Shown: piece after piece, positions 15,533 to 24,270 of the stretch
Position numbering within the stretch: the stretch's first letter is position 1
How the letters are laid out: each line of letters opens with the position of its first letter
Source: Henriciella sp.
GTDB taxonomy: Bacteria > Pseudomonadota > Alphaproteobacteria > Caulobacterales > Hyphomonadaceae
Length of the DNA stretch: 42,359 nucleotides
NCBI GenBank assembly: GCA_013214545.1
Contig: JABSQB010000027.1
Coordinates: forward strand, 1 to 42,359
Direction: 5' to 3'
The notes under the pieces: model-generated
Seen by the model: the letters and a program-made list of their open reading frames with translations, nothing else
What the model was told of the DNA's origin: nothing
The model's database searches: none
Made by a program: the position numbers and the translations under genes

Positions 15533-15895
15533 ATGTTAAGAAGAGTGGCTGGATTGGTCATGCTCGGATTCGGCCTGTGGCTCATATGGGACGGAATCCG
15601 TCCGGTATTGCTCATTGTGGAACGCGGCAGCGATCTCGGCAGCGCTTTGCTTAGTCCGCCTACAAGCGCCATTAGAATTGTAAGTAGCATCGTTATGGCG
15701 TTTGGCGGCTTGCTGGTTCTGCTCAGCGCCCGCTTTGGCGCAACCCTGGCGACAATCGGCTCCGTCCTGTTCGCCGTTCTTGGCGGGCTGATGGCGGCTT
15801 CCGGCGCCGATTCCGGTCTTTGGATGGATGAAGTCCTGTTCGGAATGGGTGCAATTGCGCTTTCTGTGCTGATACTGACATTACGTCGCGCCTAA
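15533..15895 (+). CDS. Small uncharacterised membrane protein
   Basis: This 120-residue protein consists of about four hydrophobic stretches with short loops (LVMLGFGLWLIWDGIRPVLL, IVSSIVMAFGGLLVLL, TIGSVLFAVLGGLMAASG, ALSVLILTLRRA). No family is recognised. A strong gggaggag ribosome site lies before ATG. It is transcribed toward lpd, 84 bp before that gene. Confidence 0.7.
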   Translation: MLRRVAGLVMLGFGLWLIWDGIRPVLLIVERGSDLGSALLSPPTSAIRIVSSIVMAFGGLLVLLSARFGATLATIGSVLFAVLGGLMAASGADSGLWMDEVLFGMGAIALSVLILTLRRA

Positions 15896-15979
15896 GACGT
15901 TTCTACGATTGCATTTGCCGTCGACGACACTAGGTTGCCGCCACACCTTATGGCGAGCTGAGACAGGCAAAGAATTCCC

Positions 15980-17383
15980 ATGGCAGAGACCTATGACGTC
16001 GTAATCATCGGCGGTGGCCCGGGCGGCTACAATTGCGCAATCCGGGCTGGACAATTGGGGCTGAAAACAGCCTGTATCGAAATGCGCGACACGCTGGGCG
16101 GCACATGCCTGAATGTTGGCTGCATTCCATCCAAAGCCCTGCTCCACGCGTCTGAATTCTACGCTGCTGCAAAGAATGATTTTGCCGATATGGGCATCAA
16201 GACGGGCAAGCTGGAAGTCGACCTCGAACAGATGATGGCTCAAAAAGCCGACGCCGTAGACGGCCTCACAAAGGGCGTCGCCTTCCTGCTCGAGAAAAAC
16301 AAAGTCGATCACTATCACGGCAAGGGCGAGATCAAAGGCACTGGCCAGGTCGAAGTGACCGGACCAGATGGCAAGACACAAATGCTGAGCGCGAAGAACA
16401 TTGTCATCGCCACGGGCTCTGAGCCCTCCACCTTGCCAGGCATCGAGATTGATGAAGAGCGCGTTGTCACCAATACCGGCGCGCTAAGCCTGAAATCTAT
16501 TCCGAAAAAGCTGGTGCTAATTGGCGCGGGTGTAATTGGTCTGGAGATGGGCTGTGTCTGGGCGCGCCTCGGCTCTGAAGTGACCGTGATCGAATATCTC
16601 GACCGGATCCTGCCGGGTACCGACAATGAGATCGCCAAAGAGGCCCAGCGTATCTTCAAGAAGCAGGGCCTGACCTTCAAGCTTGGCACCAAAGTAACTG
16701 GCATCGACAAGCTGAAAACCAAGCTCAAGCTGAGCATGGAGCCTGCAAAAGGCGGCGATAGCGAAACGATTGATGCCGACATCGTCATCGTCGCCGTTGG
16801 CCGTCGGCCATATACGGAAGGCCTTGGCCTCGAATCTGTTGGCGGCAAGACCGACAAGCGCGGCGTGATCGAAACCACCGATCACTTCAAGGTTGCCCCG
16901 GGCGTCTGGGCGATTGGCGATTGTATTGACGGTCCGATGCTGGCGCACAAAGCCGAAGATGATGGCGCCGCTGTCGCGGAACTGATCGCCGGCAAGGCCG
17001 GTCATGTCGATTACGATCTGGTTCCAGGCGTGGTCTATACCAATCCGGAAATCGCTACGATCGGCAAAACCGAAGAACAGCTGAAAGAAGCCGGCATCAA
17101 GTACAAGAAGGGCAAGTTCCCCTTCATGGCCAATTCCCGCGCGCGGACCAATCACGAGACGACAGGCTTTGTGAAAATCCTCGCTGAAGAGGGCACGGAC
17201 AAGATCCTCGGCGCGCACATGATCGGCGTTGGCGTGGGCGAGATGATCCACGAGGTTGCCATCGCGATGGAGTTCGGCGCGTCATCAGAAGACATTGCCC
17301 GGACCTGTCACGCTCACCCGACCATGTCGGAAGCGGTGCGACAGGCCGCGATGGGCGTCGAAGGCTGGACGATGCAAATGTAG
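15980..17383 (+). CDS. lpd: Dihydrolipoyl dehydrogenase (E3)
   Basis: This 467-residue FAD disulfide reductase reoxidises dihydrolipoamide of 2-oxoacid dehydrogenase complexes with NAD+. Its parts, in order: FAD-binding [17 protein letters not shown]; the redox pair Cys43/Cys48 in [16 protein letters not shown]-binding [10 protein letters not shown]; the second FAD contact [19 protein letters not shown]; and the C-terminal catalytic HAHPTMSEA. Length is normal. No E1 or E2 gene is adjacent, so it probably serves complexes encoded elsewhere. Confidence 0.96.
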   Translation: MAETYDVVIIGGGPGGYNCAIRAGQLGLKTACIEMRDTLGGTCLNVGCIPSKALLHASEFYAAAKNDFADMGIKTGKLEVDLEQMMAQKADAVDGLTKGVAFLLEKNKVDHYHGKGEIKGTGQVEVTGPDGKTQMLSAKNIVIATGSEPSTLPGIEIDEERVVTNTGALSLKSIPKKLVLIGAGVIGLEMGCVWARLGSEVTVIEYLDRILPGTDNEIAKEAQRIFKKQGLTFKLGTKVTGIDKLKTKLKLSMEPAKGGDSETIDADIVIVAVGRRPYTEGLGLESVGGKTDKRGVIETTDHFKVAPGVWAIGDCIDGPMLAHKAEDDGAAVAELIAGKAGHVDYDLVPGVVYTNPEIATIGKTEEQLKEAGIKYKKGKFPFMANSRARTNHETTGFVKILAEEGTDKILGAHMIGVGVGEMIHEVAIAMEFGASSEDIARTCHAHPTMSEAVRQAAMGVEGWTMQM

Positions 17384-17404
17384 GCTGCGCCGACGCGCGA
17401 CGCC

Positions 17405-18016
17405 TTAGTCCACATTCAATAACGTGCAGATCGCTGTGGCGCTGCGCTGTCCCATGGCGCTCAGCGTGGCCCGGGTCGCGCCGGATTTTGCGCGGGCAGA
17501 AAACGCGATCAGCGTATTGGCGGCGATCTCTACAGCCATTTGGATGTCTGCTTCATCCCGGGACGATGCAGCTTGGACGATCCGATCTCGCATGATCCTG
17601 TCTGTGGACGTGATCCCGAATTCGAGCCGCTGTTGAATCTCTGCTTCTTCTGCGCTCGACGGCGCCGTGCCGAAGACCAGACATCCCGGGGCAACGTCGC
17701 TGTCACGATAATAAATGGAAAGCATCGCGTCATAGAAATTGGCCAAGGCGGACTGCAACGGTCCTTCCGCGCGTAGCGCCGGCACAGCCATCTCGCCAAC
17801 CTGCTGACCAAACGCGTCCATTGCGCCGAGATACATGGAAAGCTTGTTTCCAAACGAGCGGTAGAGACTTGGGCGACTAAGGCCGGTCGCTTCTGACAAG
17901 TCATCGAGCGAGACCGCCGAATAGCCTTTTGATCGAAACAGCTCGACCAGAGCCTGCATCGCAGCATCGGTGTCGATTGTGGCGGGGCGCCCGCGTTTGC
18001 GTTGGACTTCAGACAT
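17405..18016 (-). CDS. TetR-family regulator
   Basis: This 203-residue protein has an N-terminal TetR helix-turn-helix (RPATIDTDAAMQALVELFRSKGYSAVSLDDLSEATGLSRPSLYRSFGNK) and a helical C-terminal ligand domain containing GCLVFGTA. It is divergent from the DJ-1/PfpI-like gene, and one arm of a long inverted repeat begins 3 bp before its start. It is the probable repressor of that gene and of itself. Confidence 0.92.
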   Translation of the reverse strand: MSEVQRKRGRPATIDTDAAMQALVELFRSKGYSAVSLDDLSEATGLSRPSLYRSFGNKLSMYLGAMDAFGQQVGEMAVPALRAEGPLQSALANFYDAMLSIYYRDSDVAPGCLVFGTAPSSAEEAEIQQRLEFGITSTDRIMRDRIVQAASSRDEADIQMAVEIAANTLIAFSARAKSGATRATLSAMGQRSATAICTLLNVD

Positions 18017-18018
18017 TA

Positions 18019-18074
18019 CGTACCGTTTCGCATTTAATTGTTGACGTCTCGATAAAAATGTTCGAAACGGTACG
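18019..18074. promoter_or_regulatory. Inverted pair of 12 bp operator-like sites
   Basis: cgtaccgtttcg (18019-18030) and its perfect complement cgaaacggtacg (18063-18074) are separated by 32 bp. One arm abuts the TetR start, the other lies 25 bp before the DJ-1-like start. They look like two copies of one regulator site facing each other, enclosing both promoters. Confidence 0.75.
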
Positions 18075-18099
18075 AAATTGCAAGGCCAAGGAGCAAACC

Positions 18100-18768
18100 A
18101 TGCTGATTCAATCTCTCGTCTATCCCGGTTTCACCACCCTCGATCTGATCGGCGCCTTGCAGCCACTGGCGCAGATTCCGGGGACCAAGACGGAAATCGT
18201 CGCGCGCGTTCCCGGTGCAAATCCTACAGATTCAGGGGCAGCCATCATGGCGGATGTGACCTTTGAAAATGCCGCCAGCGCACCGGACGTTATCCTGGTG
18301 CCCGGTGGCGGCACGCCGACGATTGATACGCTTGAAGACGAAGCCACGATCGAGTTCCTGGCCAAGCAAGGAGAGTCTGCCAAATGGATCGTCGCGGTTT
18401 GCACCGGTTCACTTTTGCTCGGCAAAGCGGGCCTCCTGAAAGGCTATAAGGCTGCGAGCCACTGGTCTGTGATTGATACGCTGGAAGCGTTCGGCGCAAC
18501 ACCTGTGCACGAGCGCGTCGTGATCGACCGCAATCGCTGCACCGGTGGCGGAGTGACGGCGGGCGTTGATATCGGTCTGACCATTGCGGGCGAATTGGCC
18601 GGTGAGGACATTGCCAAACTGATCGAACTGGTTCTGGAGTATAACCCAGCCCCGCCGTTTGGCACTGGACACCCAAGCATCGCAGACCCGACCACATTGG
18701 AAATCGCGCGCACCCGCGCCCAATCCACGATGCAACCCGATCGCATTCGCCAGATCGCTTCGGCCTGA
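18100..18768 (+). CDS. DJ-1/PfpI-family protein, isonitrile-hydratase-like
   Basis: From the ATG at 18100, preceded by AAGGAG, this is a 222-residue DJ-1/PfpI domain protein. The nucleophile elbow is AVCTGS, where the Cys is the active residue, and FTTLDLIGALQPL and ILVPGGG are typical. GYKAASHWS fits the next conserved strand. Cytoplasmic members include isonitrile hydratases, glyoxalases and chaperone-like proteins; the sequence resembles the isonitrile hydratase group, but that is tentative. It is under a divergent TetR regulator. Confidence 0.87.
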   Translation: MLIQSLVYPGFTTLDLIGALQPLAQIPGTKTEIVARVPGANPTDSGAAIMADVTFENAASAPDVILVPGGGTPTIDTLEDEATIEFLAKQGESAKWIVAVCTGSLLLGKAGLLKGYKAASHWSVIDTLEAFGATPVHERVVIDRNRCTGGGVTAGVDIGLTIAGELAGEDIAKLIELVLEYNPAPPFGTGHPSIADPTTLEIARTRAQSTMQPDRIRQIASA

Positions 18769-18805
18769 TATCGCGCGCGGGCGCGGCGCATCATCAGCGC
18801 ATGCA

Positions 18806-18826
18806 TTGATCGCGCGAGCGGATCAA
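18806..18826. repeat. Short dyad ttgatc-N9-gatcaa
   Basis: Perfect 6 bp arms lie in the 109 bp between the DJ-1-like gene and the split gene. It could be a weak terminator or an operator. There is no T-run. Confidence 0.3.
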
Positions 18827-18877
18827 GGATACTCTTAAGCAGCGCAGCCAACGTGACTGCAGCTCGGGAGATTCTCT

Positions 18878-19315
18878 ATGTCGGTTCTCAGCGTTTTGCT
18901 CGCCCTGAACGCCATCTGGTTTGCCATGGCGTTCGATGCCTTCTATCGCCGCCGCCGGATCTTCGCCAAAGTCATGGTGCCGATTTAGCAAGACCGGGAT
19001 AACTCCGCTTATGAGGCTCTCATCGAATCCGGCCGGTTCATGGGCGGGTTCAATCTCGCGCTGTCGGCCTTGAACGTGCTTTTGCTGTTCAATATTGGCG
19101 GGTTTGAAACCGAGGCTCAGTGGGCGACCTTGCTCATCTTCAACGCGATGGCGCACGGCTCTCAGTTCTTTGGCAATGCACCTATGGCGCTCCAGAACCG
19201 CAGTGGCGGCGGGCTCTGGAACTTCTTCAAAGGCGTGATGCTGCTGATCTTCGTGCTCGATTTCACGCTGATGGTGGCCAATGCGGGCTTCGCCGCATGG
19301 CTCCTGCTCGCCTGA
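18878..19315 (+). pseudogene. Membrane-protein gene interrupted by an in-frame amber stop
   Basis: The reading frame from ATG 18878 encodes MSVLSVLLALNAIWFAMAF and continues to codon 36, then TAG (18986-18988). The same frame runs on, without another stop, to TGA 19313-19315. Removing the TAG gives a protein of about 145 residues with hydrophobic segments at both ends and in the middle (NLALSALNVLLLFNIGG, VMLLIFVLDFTLMVANAGFAAWLLLA). Only one base would need to change (CAG to TAG). The 3' part could be translated from ATG 19040. It is either a recent nonsense mutation, a sequencing error or read-through. I do not recognise the family. Confidence 0.7.
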
Positions 19316-19329
19316 CCTTCGACTGAGCG

Positions 19330-21531
19330 CTAGCTCAGCCCCTCCTGGAAATTCGCAATCGGCTGACTGCGCACACGCACGCCGGTGGCGGCAAACACAG
19401 CATTCGCCAGCGCCGGGGCGATCGGAGGGGTCCCCGGCTCGCCGCCGCCGCCAACCTTGGCGCCGCTATTGATCAGCTTGACCGTAATCTCCGGCGCGTC
19501 GCGCATACGCAGCATTGGGTAGTCGTGGAAGTTCGACTGAACCACGGCGCCCTGTTCAATCGTGATATTGCCGTACAGGGCCGCAGTGAGGCCATAAATG
19601 ATGCCGCTCTCAATCTGAGCGGTGAAGCCATCCGGGTTCATCACATAGCCAGGGTCCGCAGCGCACCAGACATGCACGACCTTGGGTTCAGGGCCTGTGA
19701 CATCAACTTCGACCACTTGCGCAACCACGGTGCCGAAGGAATCGACCAGGGCGATGCCAAGCCCGCGCCCCTCTGGCACTTCACGCCCCCAGCCCGCAGC
19801 GTCCGCCGCCGCATCGAGCACGGTGAGATAACGCGGATTATGCTCCACAAGTTTCCGGCGATAGGCGTAACCATCCATGCCCGCCTGATCGGCCAGCTCG
19901 TCAATGAAGCTCTCAATAAAGAAACCATGCTGGGTGTGGTCGACAGATCGCCAAGGCCCGAACCGCATATGGTGTTCCGCGTCGGTATACTGGATCAGCT
20001 GATTGTCGATCTTGTACGGAATGTGTGACGCTTCTGGTGGGTCATGCTTCTGAACGAACATGTTCTCCCAGGAGACGGGCATGCCTTGATCGTCCAGACC
20101 GGCCTTGAAGCGACTGACCGAAGCCGGGCGATACCAGTCCTGCTGGGTATCCTGTTCTCGCGACCAGATCATCTTGACCGGGTGGTCGAACTCCTTGGCG
20201 ATCTCCACCGCCATCAGCGGATAGTCCGGCTCAGACCGGCGCCCGAAGCCGCCGCCCAGCATGACATTGTGGATCGTCACGTCATGCTTCTTCACGTCAA
20301 AGGCACCAGCAAGCTCATCGCGCACGGCGAGCGGGTTCTGCAGGCCAGACCAGAAATCGATCTTGCCGTCACGCACCCAGGCCGTCGCATTGATCGGTTC
20401 CATCGCTGCATGCGCGAGGAATGGCACACGATATTCAGCTTCATAGACGCGCGCGGCAGTCCCGGTCGCCTGCCGGGCGTTGCCGACAGCGACATCCTCG
20501 CTGCCCTTGCCGTCCGCCGCATCTATCGCCGCGCCAAGCATGGCATAGATATCTGACTGATTGAGCGTCTCCGCACCGGTCTTGGTCCAGGTCAAATCAA
20601 GCTGCCGCACGGCATTCTCAGCCTGCCAGTAGCCATCCGCGACGACGGCGACAAAACTGCCTTTGTTCAGAATCTTGATCACGCCCGGCATGTCGGCCGC
20701 ATAAGTCTCATCCACGCGTTCGACTTCGGCGCCGAGCACAGGCGGACCCATCACCGCGGCATATTTCATGTCTGGCAAGTCAACATCGATGCCGAATTCA
20801 GCGGTGCCATCGGTCTTGGACGGGATGTCGAAGCGTTGCAGCGACGTACCCATCAGTTTGAACTCATCCGGCGACTTCAGCTTGGGCTGGGTTGGCGGCG
20901 AGTACTTACCCGCCAGGACAGCAAAGCTCGCATATGGCTCCGAGCGCCCGCTGGCATCGTGATAGACATAGCTCTTCTCGGTCCGCAGCTCTTTAACTGG
21001 GACATCCCAGGTCTTCGCCGCCGCTTTAACGATCATTTCGCGCGCTGCTGCACCCGCTATGCGCATCCCGCCCATACCGGTGAAGCGAATCGCCGTGCTG
21101 CCGCCGGTAATCTGCAGGCCCATGGACTGGGCAATCCGCAAGAAGCCGCCATTCAGCGAGTCCTGCACAAAGCCAGGCACTTTGGTGTCGCCCATCAGGA
21201 ATTCCCGGCCGAGGGGATAGTTGGCATAGCCTTCATGCGCCGGCGCCTGTTCATAGGTGACCATGTCCCAGTCAGCGTCCATTTCATCGGCGAGCATTTG
21301 CGTCATGGACGTGAACACGCCCTGCCCCATCTCGCTATGCGGAACGATAGCCGTGATTGTGTTGTCGGCTGAAAGCTTGACCCAGACATTGACCAGCGTC
21401 TCGCCGTCTTCGGTCACTAGTTCGGCTAGTTTCGGCGCGCGGTGACCTTCGCGAATGCCAACACCCACCATCAAGGCGCCGCCTGAAACAACACCTGCTG
21501 CAATAAAGCCTCTGCGAGTCCATTTACCCAT
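19330..21531 (-). CDS. Molybdopterin-binding subunit of a Tat-exported oxidoreductase (IorB-like)
   Basis: This 733-residue protein of the xanthine dehydrogenase / isoquinoline 1-oxidoreductase beta family has a twin-arginine signal (WTRRGFIAAGVVSGGALMVG). The export of a cofactor-loaded enzyme to the periplasm is therefore likely. Molybdenum-site hallmarks are LGGGFGRRSEPDYPLMAVEIA near the middle and GGGGEPGTPPIAPALANAVFAATG near the end, with the catalytic Glu in that last motif. Electrons pass to the 2Fe-2S subunit encoded just upstream. The substrate, an aldehyde or N-heterocycle, cannot be assigned. Confidence 0.9.
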   Translation of the reverse strand: MGKWTRRGFIAAGVVSGGALMVGVGIREGHRAPKLAELVTEDGETLVNVWVKLSADNTITAIVPHSEMGQGVFTSMTQMLADEMDADWDMVTYEQAPAHEGYANYPLGREFLMGDTKVPGFVQDSLNGGFLRIAQSMGLQITGGSTAIRFTGMGGMRIAGAAAREMIVKAAAKTWDVPVKELRTEKSYVYHDASGRSEPYASFAVLAGKYSPPTQPKLKSPDEFKLMGTSLQRFDIPSKTDGTAEFGIDVDLPDMKYAAVMGPPVLGAEVERVDETYAADMPGVIKILNKGSFVAVVADGYWQAENAVRQLDLTWTKTGAETLNQSDIYAMLGAAIDAADGKGSEDVAVGNARQATGTAARVYEAEYRVPFLAHAAMEPINATAWVRDGKIDFWSGLQNPLAVRDELAGAFDVKKHDVTIHNVMLGGGFGRRSEPDYPLMAVEIAKEFDHPVKMIWSREQDTQQDWYRPASVSRFKAGLDDQGMPVSWENMFVQKHDPPEASHIPYKIDNQLIQYTDAEHHMRFGPWRSVDHTQHGFFIESFIDELADQAGMDGYAYRRKLVEHNPRYLTVLDAAADAAGWGREVPEGRGLGIALVDSFGTVVAQVVEVDVTGPEPKVVHVWCAADPGYVMNPDGFTAQIESGIIYGLTAALYGNITIEQGAVVQSNFHDYPMLRMRDAPEITVKLINSGAKVGGGGEPGTPPIAPALANAVFAATGVRVRSQPIANFQEGLS

Positions 21532-21546
21532 AGCGATGTCCTCCCT

Positions 21547-22008
21547 TTACGCCTGCGCGGCAGTTTTGATGGCAGCGCGGATACGGCCATAGGCACCGCA
21601 ACGACAAATGTTGCCGCTCATCGCTGCGTCGATGTCCTCGTCCGTCGGGTTTGGGTTATCGCGGAGCAGTGCGACCGCCGACATGATCTGTCCAGACTGG
21701 CAATAACCGCATTGTGGCACCTGATGTTCAATCCAGGCTGCCTGAACCGCGTGGCGGGTGCCATCTTCGTCAGCCACACCTTCGATCGTCGTAACCGCCG
21801 CGCCGTCAGCGGCAGCGACCGGGGTTGAACAGGATCGAACGGGGACGCCATCGACATGTACGGTACAGGCACCACACTGCGCGATGCCGCATCCGAATTT
21901 GGTGCCATTCAGCTTCAGCTGTTCTCTCAGTACCCAGAGCAGAGGTGTGCTCGGATCAACATCGACCGTTCGCTCCTCTCCGTTCACGATCAGTTTCGTC
22001 TCGGACAT
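21547..22008 (-). CDS. 2Fe-2S subunit of the molybdenum oxidoreductase (IorA-like)
   Basis: This 153-residue protein has an N-terminal plant-ferredoxin-type cluster site ([17 protein letters not shown] and PVRSC). A C-terminal four-helix cluster domain follows ([14 protein letters not shown] and [16 protein letters not shown]). This is the standard two-cluster small subunit of two-subunit molybdenum hydroxylases. It lies 15 bp before the large subunit in the same direction, so they form one operon. It has no Tat signal itself and should ride out with its partner. No maturation (XdhC-like) or c-type cytochrome partner is seen nearby. Confidence 0.93.
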   Translation of the reverse strand: MSETKLIVNGEERTVDVDPSTPLLWVLREQLKLNGTKFGCGIAQCGACTVHVDGVPVRSCSTPVAAADGAAVTTIEGVADEDGTRHAVQAAWIEHQVPQCGYCQSGQIMSAVALLRDNPNPTDEDIDAAMSGNICRCGAYGRIRAAIKTAAQA

Positions 22009-22161
22009 GTGTCACCTCTTACGCCTGAATGTTTTGTATATCGTTCAATACACAGACTCCCTGTCAGAAGGGAAGTAAAATTTTCGGCATCCGGGTCTCC
22101 GGACCAAATCCGCGCGGTTCGAAGCTGGTTGTCAGCTGGGCACGCCCCTGTATGAGGAAGC

Positions 22162-22773
22162 ATGACGATCACCTCACTGTTCCCGACCCAGATCCAACAA
22201 CAGAAGATGTCCAATCCGGATTTGATTTCCGAGCTGGAAGAGGCGTGCTGGATGATTGAGGAAGGAGATGAGGCCGGACATGACTGGTGCGAACGCGAAG
22301 GGTATCCAGGCTACACCTCTTACGCCTCGCTCGATGACCTGCCTCTCCGCGCGCCGGCTTTCGCAGCGCTTGTCGCTTTGCTTGATCAACACGCCGCCGC
22401 GTTCGCAAAGTCCCTGCACTGGGATCTCGGCACCGCGCGGCTTAAATGTGACAGCTTATGGGTCAATATGCTGGGCGAAGGCGGCCAACATAGCGGGCAT
22501 ATTCACCCCAATAGTGTCATCTCTGGCACCTGCTATGTCGCCATGCCGGATGGGGCCGGACGGATTAAATTCGAAGACCCGCGTCTGCCTATGATGATGG
22601 CCGCCCCGCCCCTCACGGAAGATGCGCCGGACTCAGCGCGCCGATTTCACTATATCTCGCCGCAAGCTGGCGATGTTTTGATGTGGGAAAGCTGGTTGCG
22701 GCACGAGGTTATGCCCAGCCAGGCTGAAGATCCGCGAATATCAGTGAGTTTCAATTATTCGCTGGCCGACTAG
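22162..22773 (+). CDS. Putative 2OG-Fe(II) oxygenase-like protein
   Basis: This 203-residue protein resembles the TIGR02466-type family of putative 2-oxoglutarate/iron oxygenases. The N-terminal half starts with a short SLFPTQI and is helical. The jelly-roll part has SLWVNMLGEGGQHSGHIHPNSVISGTCYVAMP, where the His pair is the likely iron site, and a later PQAGDVLMWESWLRHEVMP supplies the second conserved His. GAGGAAG lies before ATG. It is divergent from the IorAB-like operon. The substrate is unknown. Its TAG overlaps the stop of the convergent gene at 22770. Confidence 0.78.
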   Translation: MTITSLFPTQIQQQKMSNPDLISELEEACWMIEEGDEAGHDWCEREGYPGYTSYASLDDLPLRAPAFAALVALLDQHAAAFAKSLHWDLGTARLKCDSLWVNMLGEGGQHSGHIHPNSVISGTCYVAMPDGAGRIKFEDPRLPMMMAAPPLTEDAPDSARRFHYISPQAGDVLMWESWLRHEVMPSQAEDPRISVSFNYSLAD

Positions 22774-23282
22774 CGGATACGCGACACCCGGTAAGGCTTC
22801 TTGCGACCATCAAGGAACTTCATGCGAAGCGAGCCCATCGCGCCTTTCTTGATTTCCACACGTGCTGGCAGTTTGCTGATCTCACGAATGCGCTCGATCT
22901 CAGTTTGTCGCCAGACGACGCCATCATCGGTCGTCAGATAGTATCGGCCCTGACCATCCACGGATGCCCCGACGACGGTGGTTTCGTAGGACGTGGGTTC
23001 ATCTGCCTGCTCAGCACGATCAGTGCGTGAGAGTCTCATCCAGGATGGGAACAAGCCGCCATCATTGGACTCTGCGGCCTCCGCCACGGCAGGCTCAGCA
23101 GCGGCGGTTTCCAAAGCAGCAGCCAGGATATCGGCCGCTGCATCATAACAGGCCAGTCGTTCGGTTTCGGGCGCTGACTTGCAATCAATCACCTGCTGCG
23201 AGGCTTGCTTTAAGTCTTCCGCATGCGCTGTCAGCCCAATGCAAAATCCGCAACCAATGGATACCAAAACCGCTCTATTCAT
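22770..23282 (-). CDS. Exported protein of unknown function with an ERLACYD motif
   Basis: From the ATG at 23280-23282 this is a 170-residue protein with a signal peptide (VLVSIGCGFCIGLTAHA). The mature part has CKSAPETERLACYDAAAD, a motif common in small exported proteins of this bacterial group. An Ala-rich spacer and a C-terminal beta-rich segment follow (YYLTTDDGVVWRQTE, KKGAMGSLRMKFLDGRKKPYRVSRI). An upstream in-frame start would add 28 residues that look unlike a signal peptide. The function is unknown. Confidence 0.7.
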   Translation of the reverse strand: MNRAVLVSIGCGFCIGLTAHAEDLKQASQQVIDCKSAPETERLACYDAAADILAAALETAAAEPAVAEAAESNDGGLFPSWMRLSRTDRAEQADEPTSYETTVVGASVDGQGRYYLTTDDGVVWRQTEIERIREISKLPARVEIKKGAMGSLRMKFLDGRKKPYRVSRIR

Positions 23283-23420
23283 GCGCACTTTACTGCCTCT
23301 ACTGATGAGACTTGAGTAGAGCATGCCTTCCCCTGTCATCCAAGACAAAAGTCGGGTTGACGACATGGCCGCGATCCTGCACGGGGCTCGTCAAAAGACG
23401 CACAGACAAGGTTACCTCCC

Positions 23421-23954
23421 ATGGACGTTTCAAAAATTACTGTCGGCCAGAACCCGCCTGATGATATCAATGTGATCGTTGAAGTTCCCCTCGGTGGTGA
23501 CCCGATCAAATACGAGATCGACAAGGCCTCAGGCGCCATGTTCGTTGACCGCTATCTCTACACCGAGATGCGCTATCCCTGTAATTATGGCTTCGTGCCT
23601 CATACGCTGAGCCTGGATGGTGATCCGATCGACGTTATGGTGGTCGGCAATCGGCCGCTGGTTCCTGGCAGCGTCGTCCGCGCGCGGCCAGTAGGCGTGC
23701 TGATGATGACCGATGATAAGGGCCCGGATGAGAAAATCCTTGCCGTGCCGCATCCCAAGCTGACGGCCTATTACGACAAGATCGCCACCTATCATGATCT
23801 GCCGGATATTCTGGTCCAGAAGATCACCCACTTCTTCACGCACTATAAGGACCTGGAACAAGGCAAATGGAGCCAGGTCGAAGGTTGGTCAGGCGTCGAA
23901 AAAGCCCGCGAACTGATTGCACAATCCGTCGAGCGCGGCGCGGCTGGACCCTAG
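23421..23954 (+). CDS. ppa: Inorganic pyrophosphatase
   Basis: This 177-residue family I soluble pyrophosphatase hydrolyses PPi to phosphate, pulling biosynthetic reactions forward. The signature LDGDPIDVMVV holds the metal-binding Asp residues, and YPCNYGFVPHT and KGPDEKILAVP are typical. Length matches bacterial hexameric enzymes. It is a single-gene unit in the cytoplasm, with the sbtB-like gene convergent 7 bp downstream. Confidence 0.95.
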   Translation: MDVSKITVGQNPPDDINVIVEVPLGGDPIKYEIDKASGAMFVDRYLYTEMRYPCNYGFVPHTLSLDGDPIDVMVVGNRPLVPGSVVRARPVGVLMMTDDKGPDEKILAVPHPKLTAYYDKIATYHDLPDILVQKITHFFTHYKDLEQGKWSQVEGWSGVEKARELIAQSVERGAAGP

Positions 23955-23961
23955 TCTGTTT

Positions 23962-24267
23962 CTAGAAGCGGCCCGGGCGCATCACCTCGACTTCGGTCAG
24001 GGTGACAATTCCGATATGCGCGCCGAGCAGGCTGGCAATCTCATCCATCGTATTGCGCACTTTGTCTTCGTCGCCAATTGAGACGATAGAGACCATATCC
24101 GCACTGGCAGAGATATCAGTGTCCCGGCTCCAGCGTTTGCTACCGCCATAGCCCGCCATGGCTGGAAACACGGTATATCCGGTCATGCCCGCTGACTCGA
24201 GGACGCGGCAGGCGCGTTTATGCGCCATGCGTTCGATGATCAGTTCAATCTGAAGATACTTGGTCAT
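23962..24267 (-). CDS. PII-like regulator, SbtB type
   Basis: This 101-residue protein has a ferredoxin-like PII fold: YLQIELIIERMAHKRACRVLESAGMTGYTVFPAMAGYGG, then a flexible T-loop-like stretch around KRWSRDTDISASADMVSIVSI, then a helix and strand to RPGRF. PII-like SbtB proteins bind adenyl nucleotides and clamp the bicarbonate transporter SbtA. It begins 3 bp after the transporter gene, with AGGGG inside that gene's end, so the pair is translationally linked. The C-terminal Cys loop of some cyanobacterial SbtB proteins is absent. Confidence 0.82.
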   Translation of the reverse strand: MTKYLQIELIIERMAHKRACRVLESAGMTGYTVFPAMAGYGGSKRWSRDTDISASADMVSIVSIGDEDKVRNTMDEIASLLGAHIGIVTLTEVEVMRPGRF

Positions 24268-24270
24268 GGC

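Noticed and set aside
16517-17251. 244-residue antisense ORF within lpd
   Set aside because: It lies wholly inside a perfect Lpd frame on the other strand.
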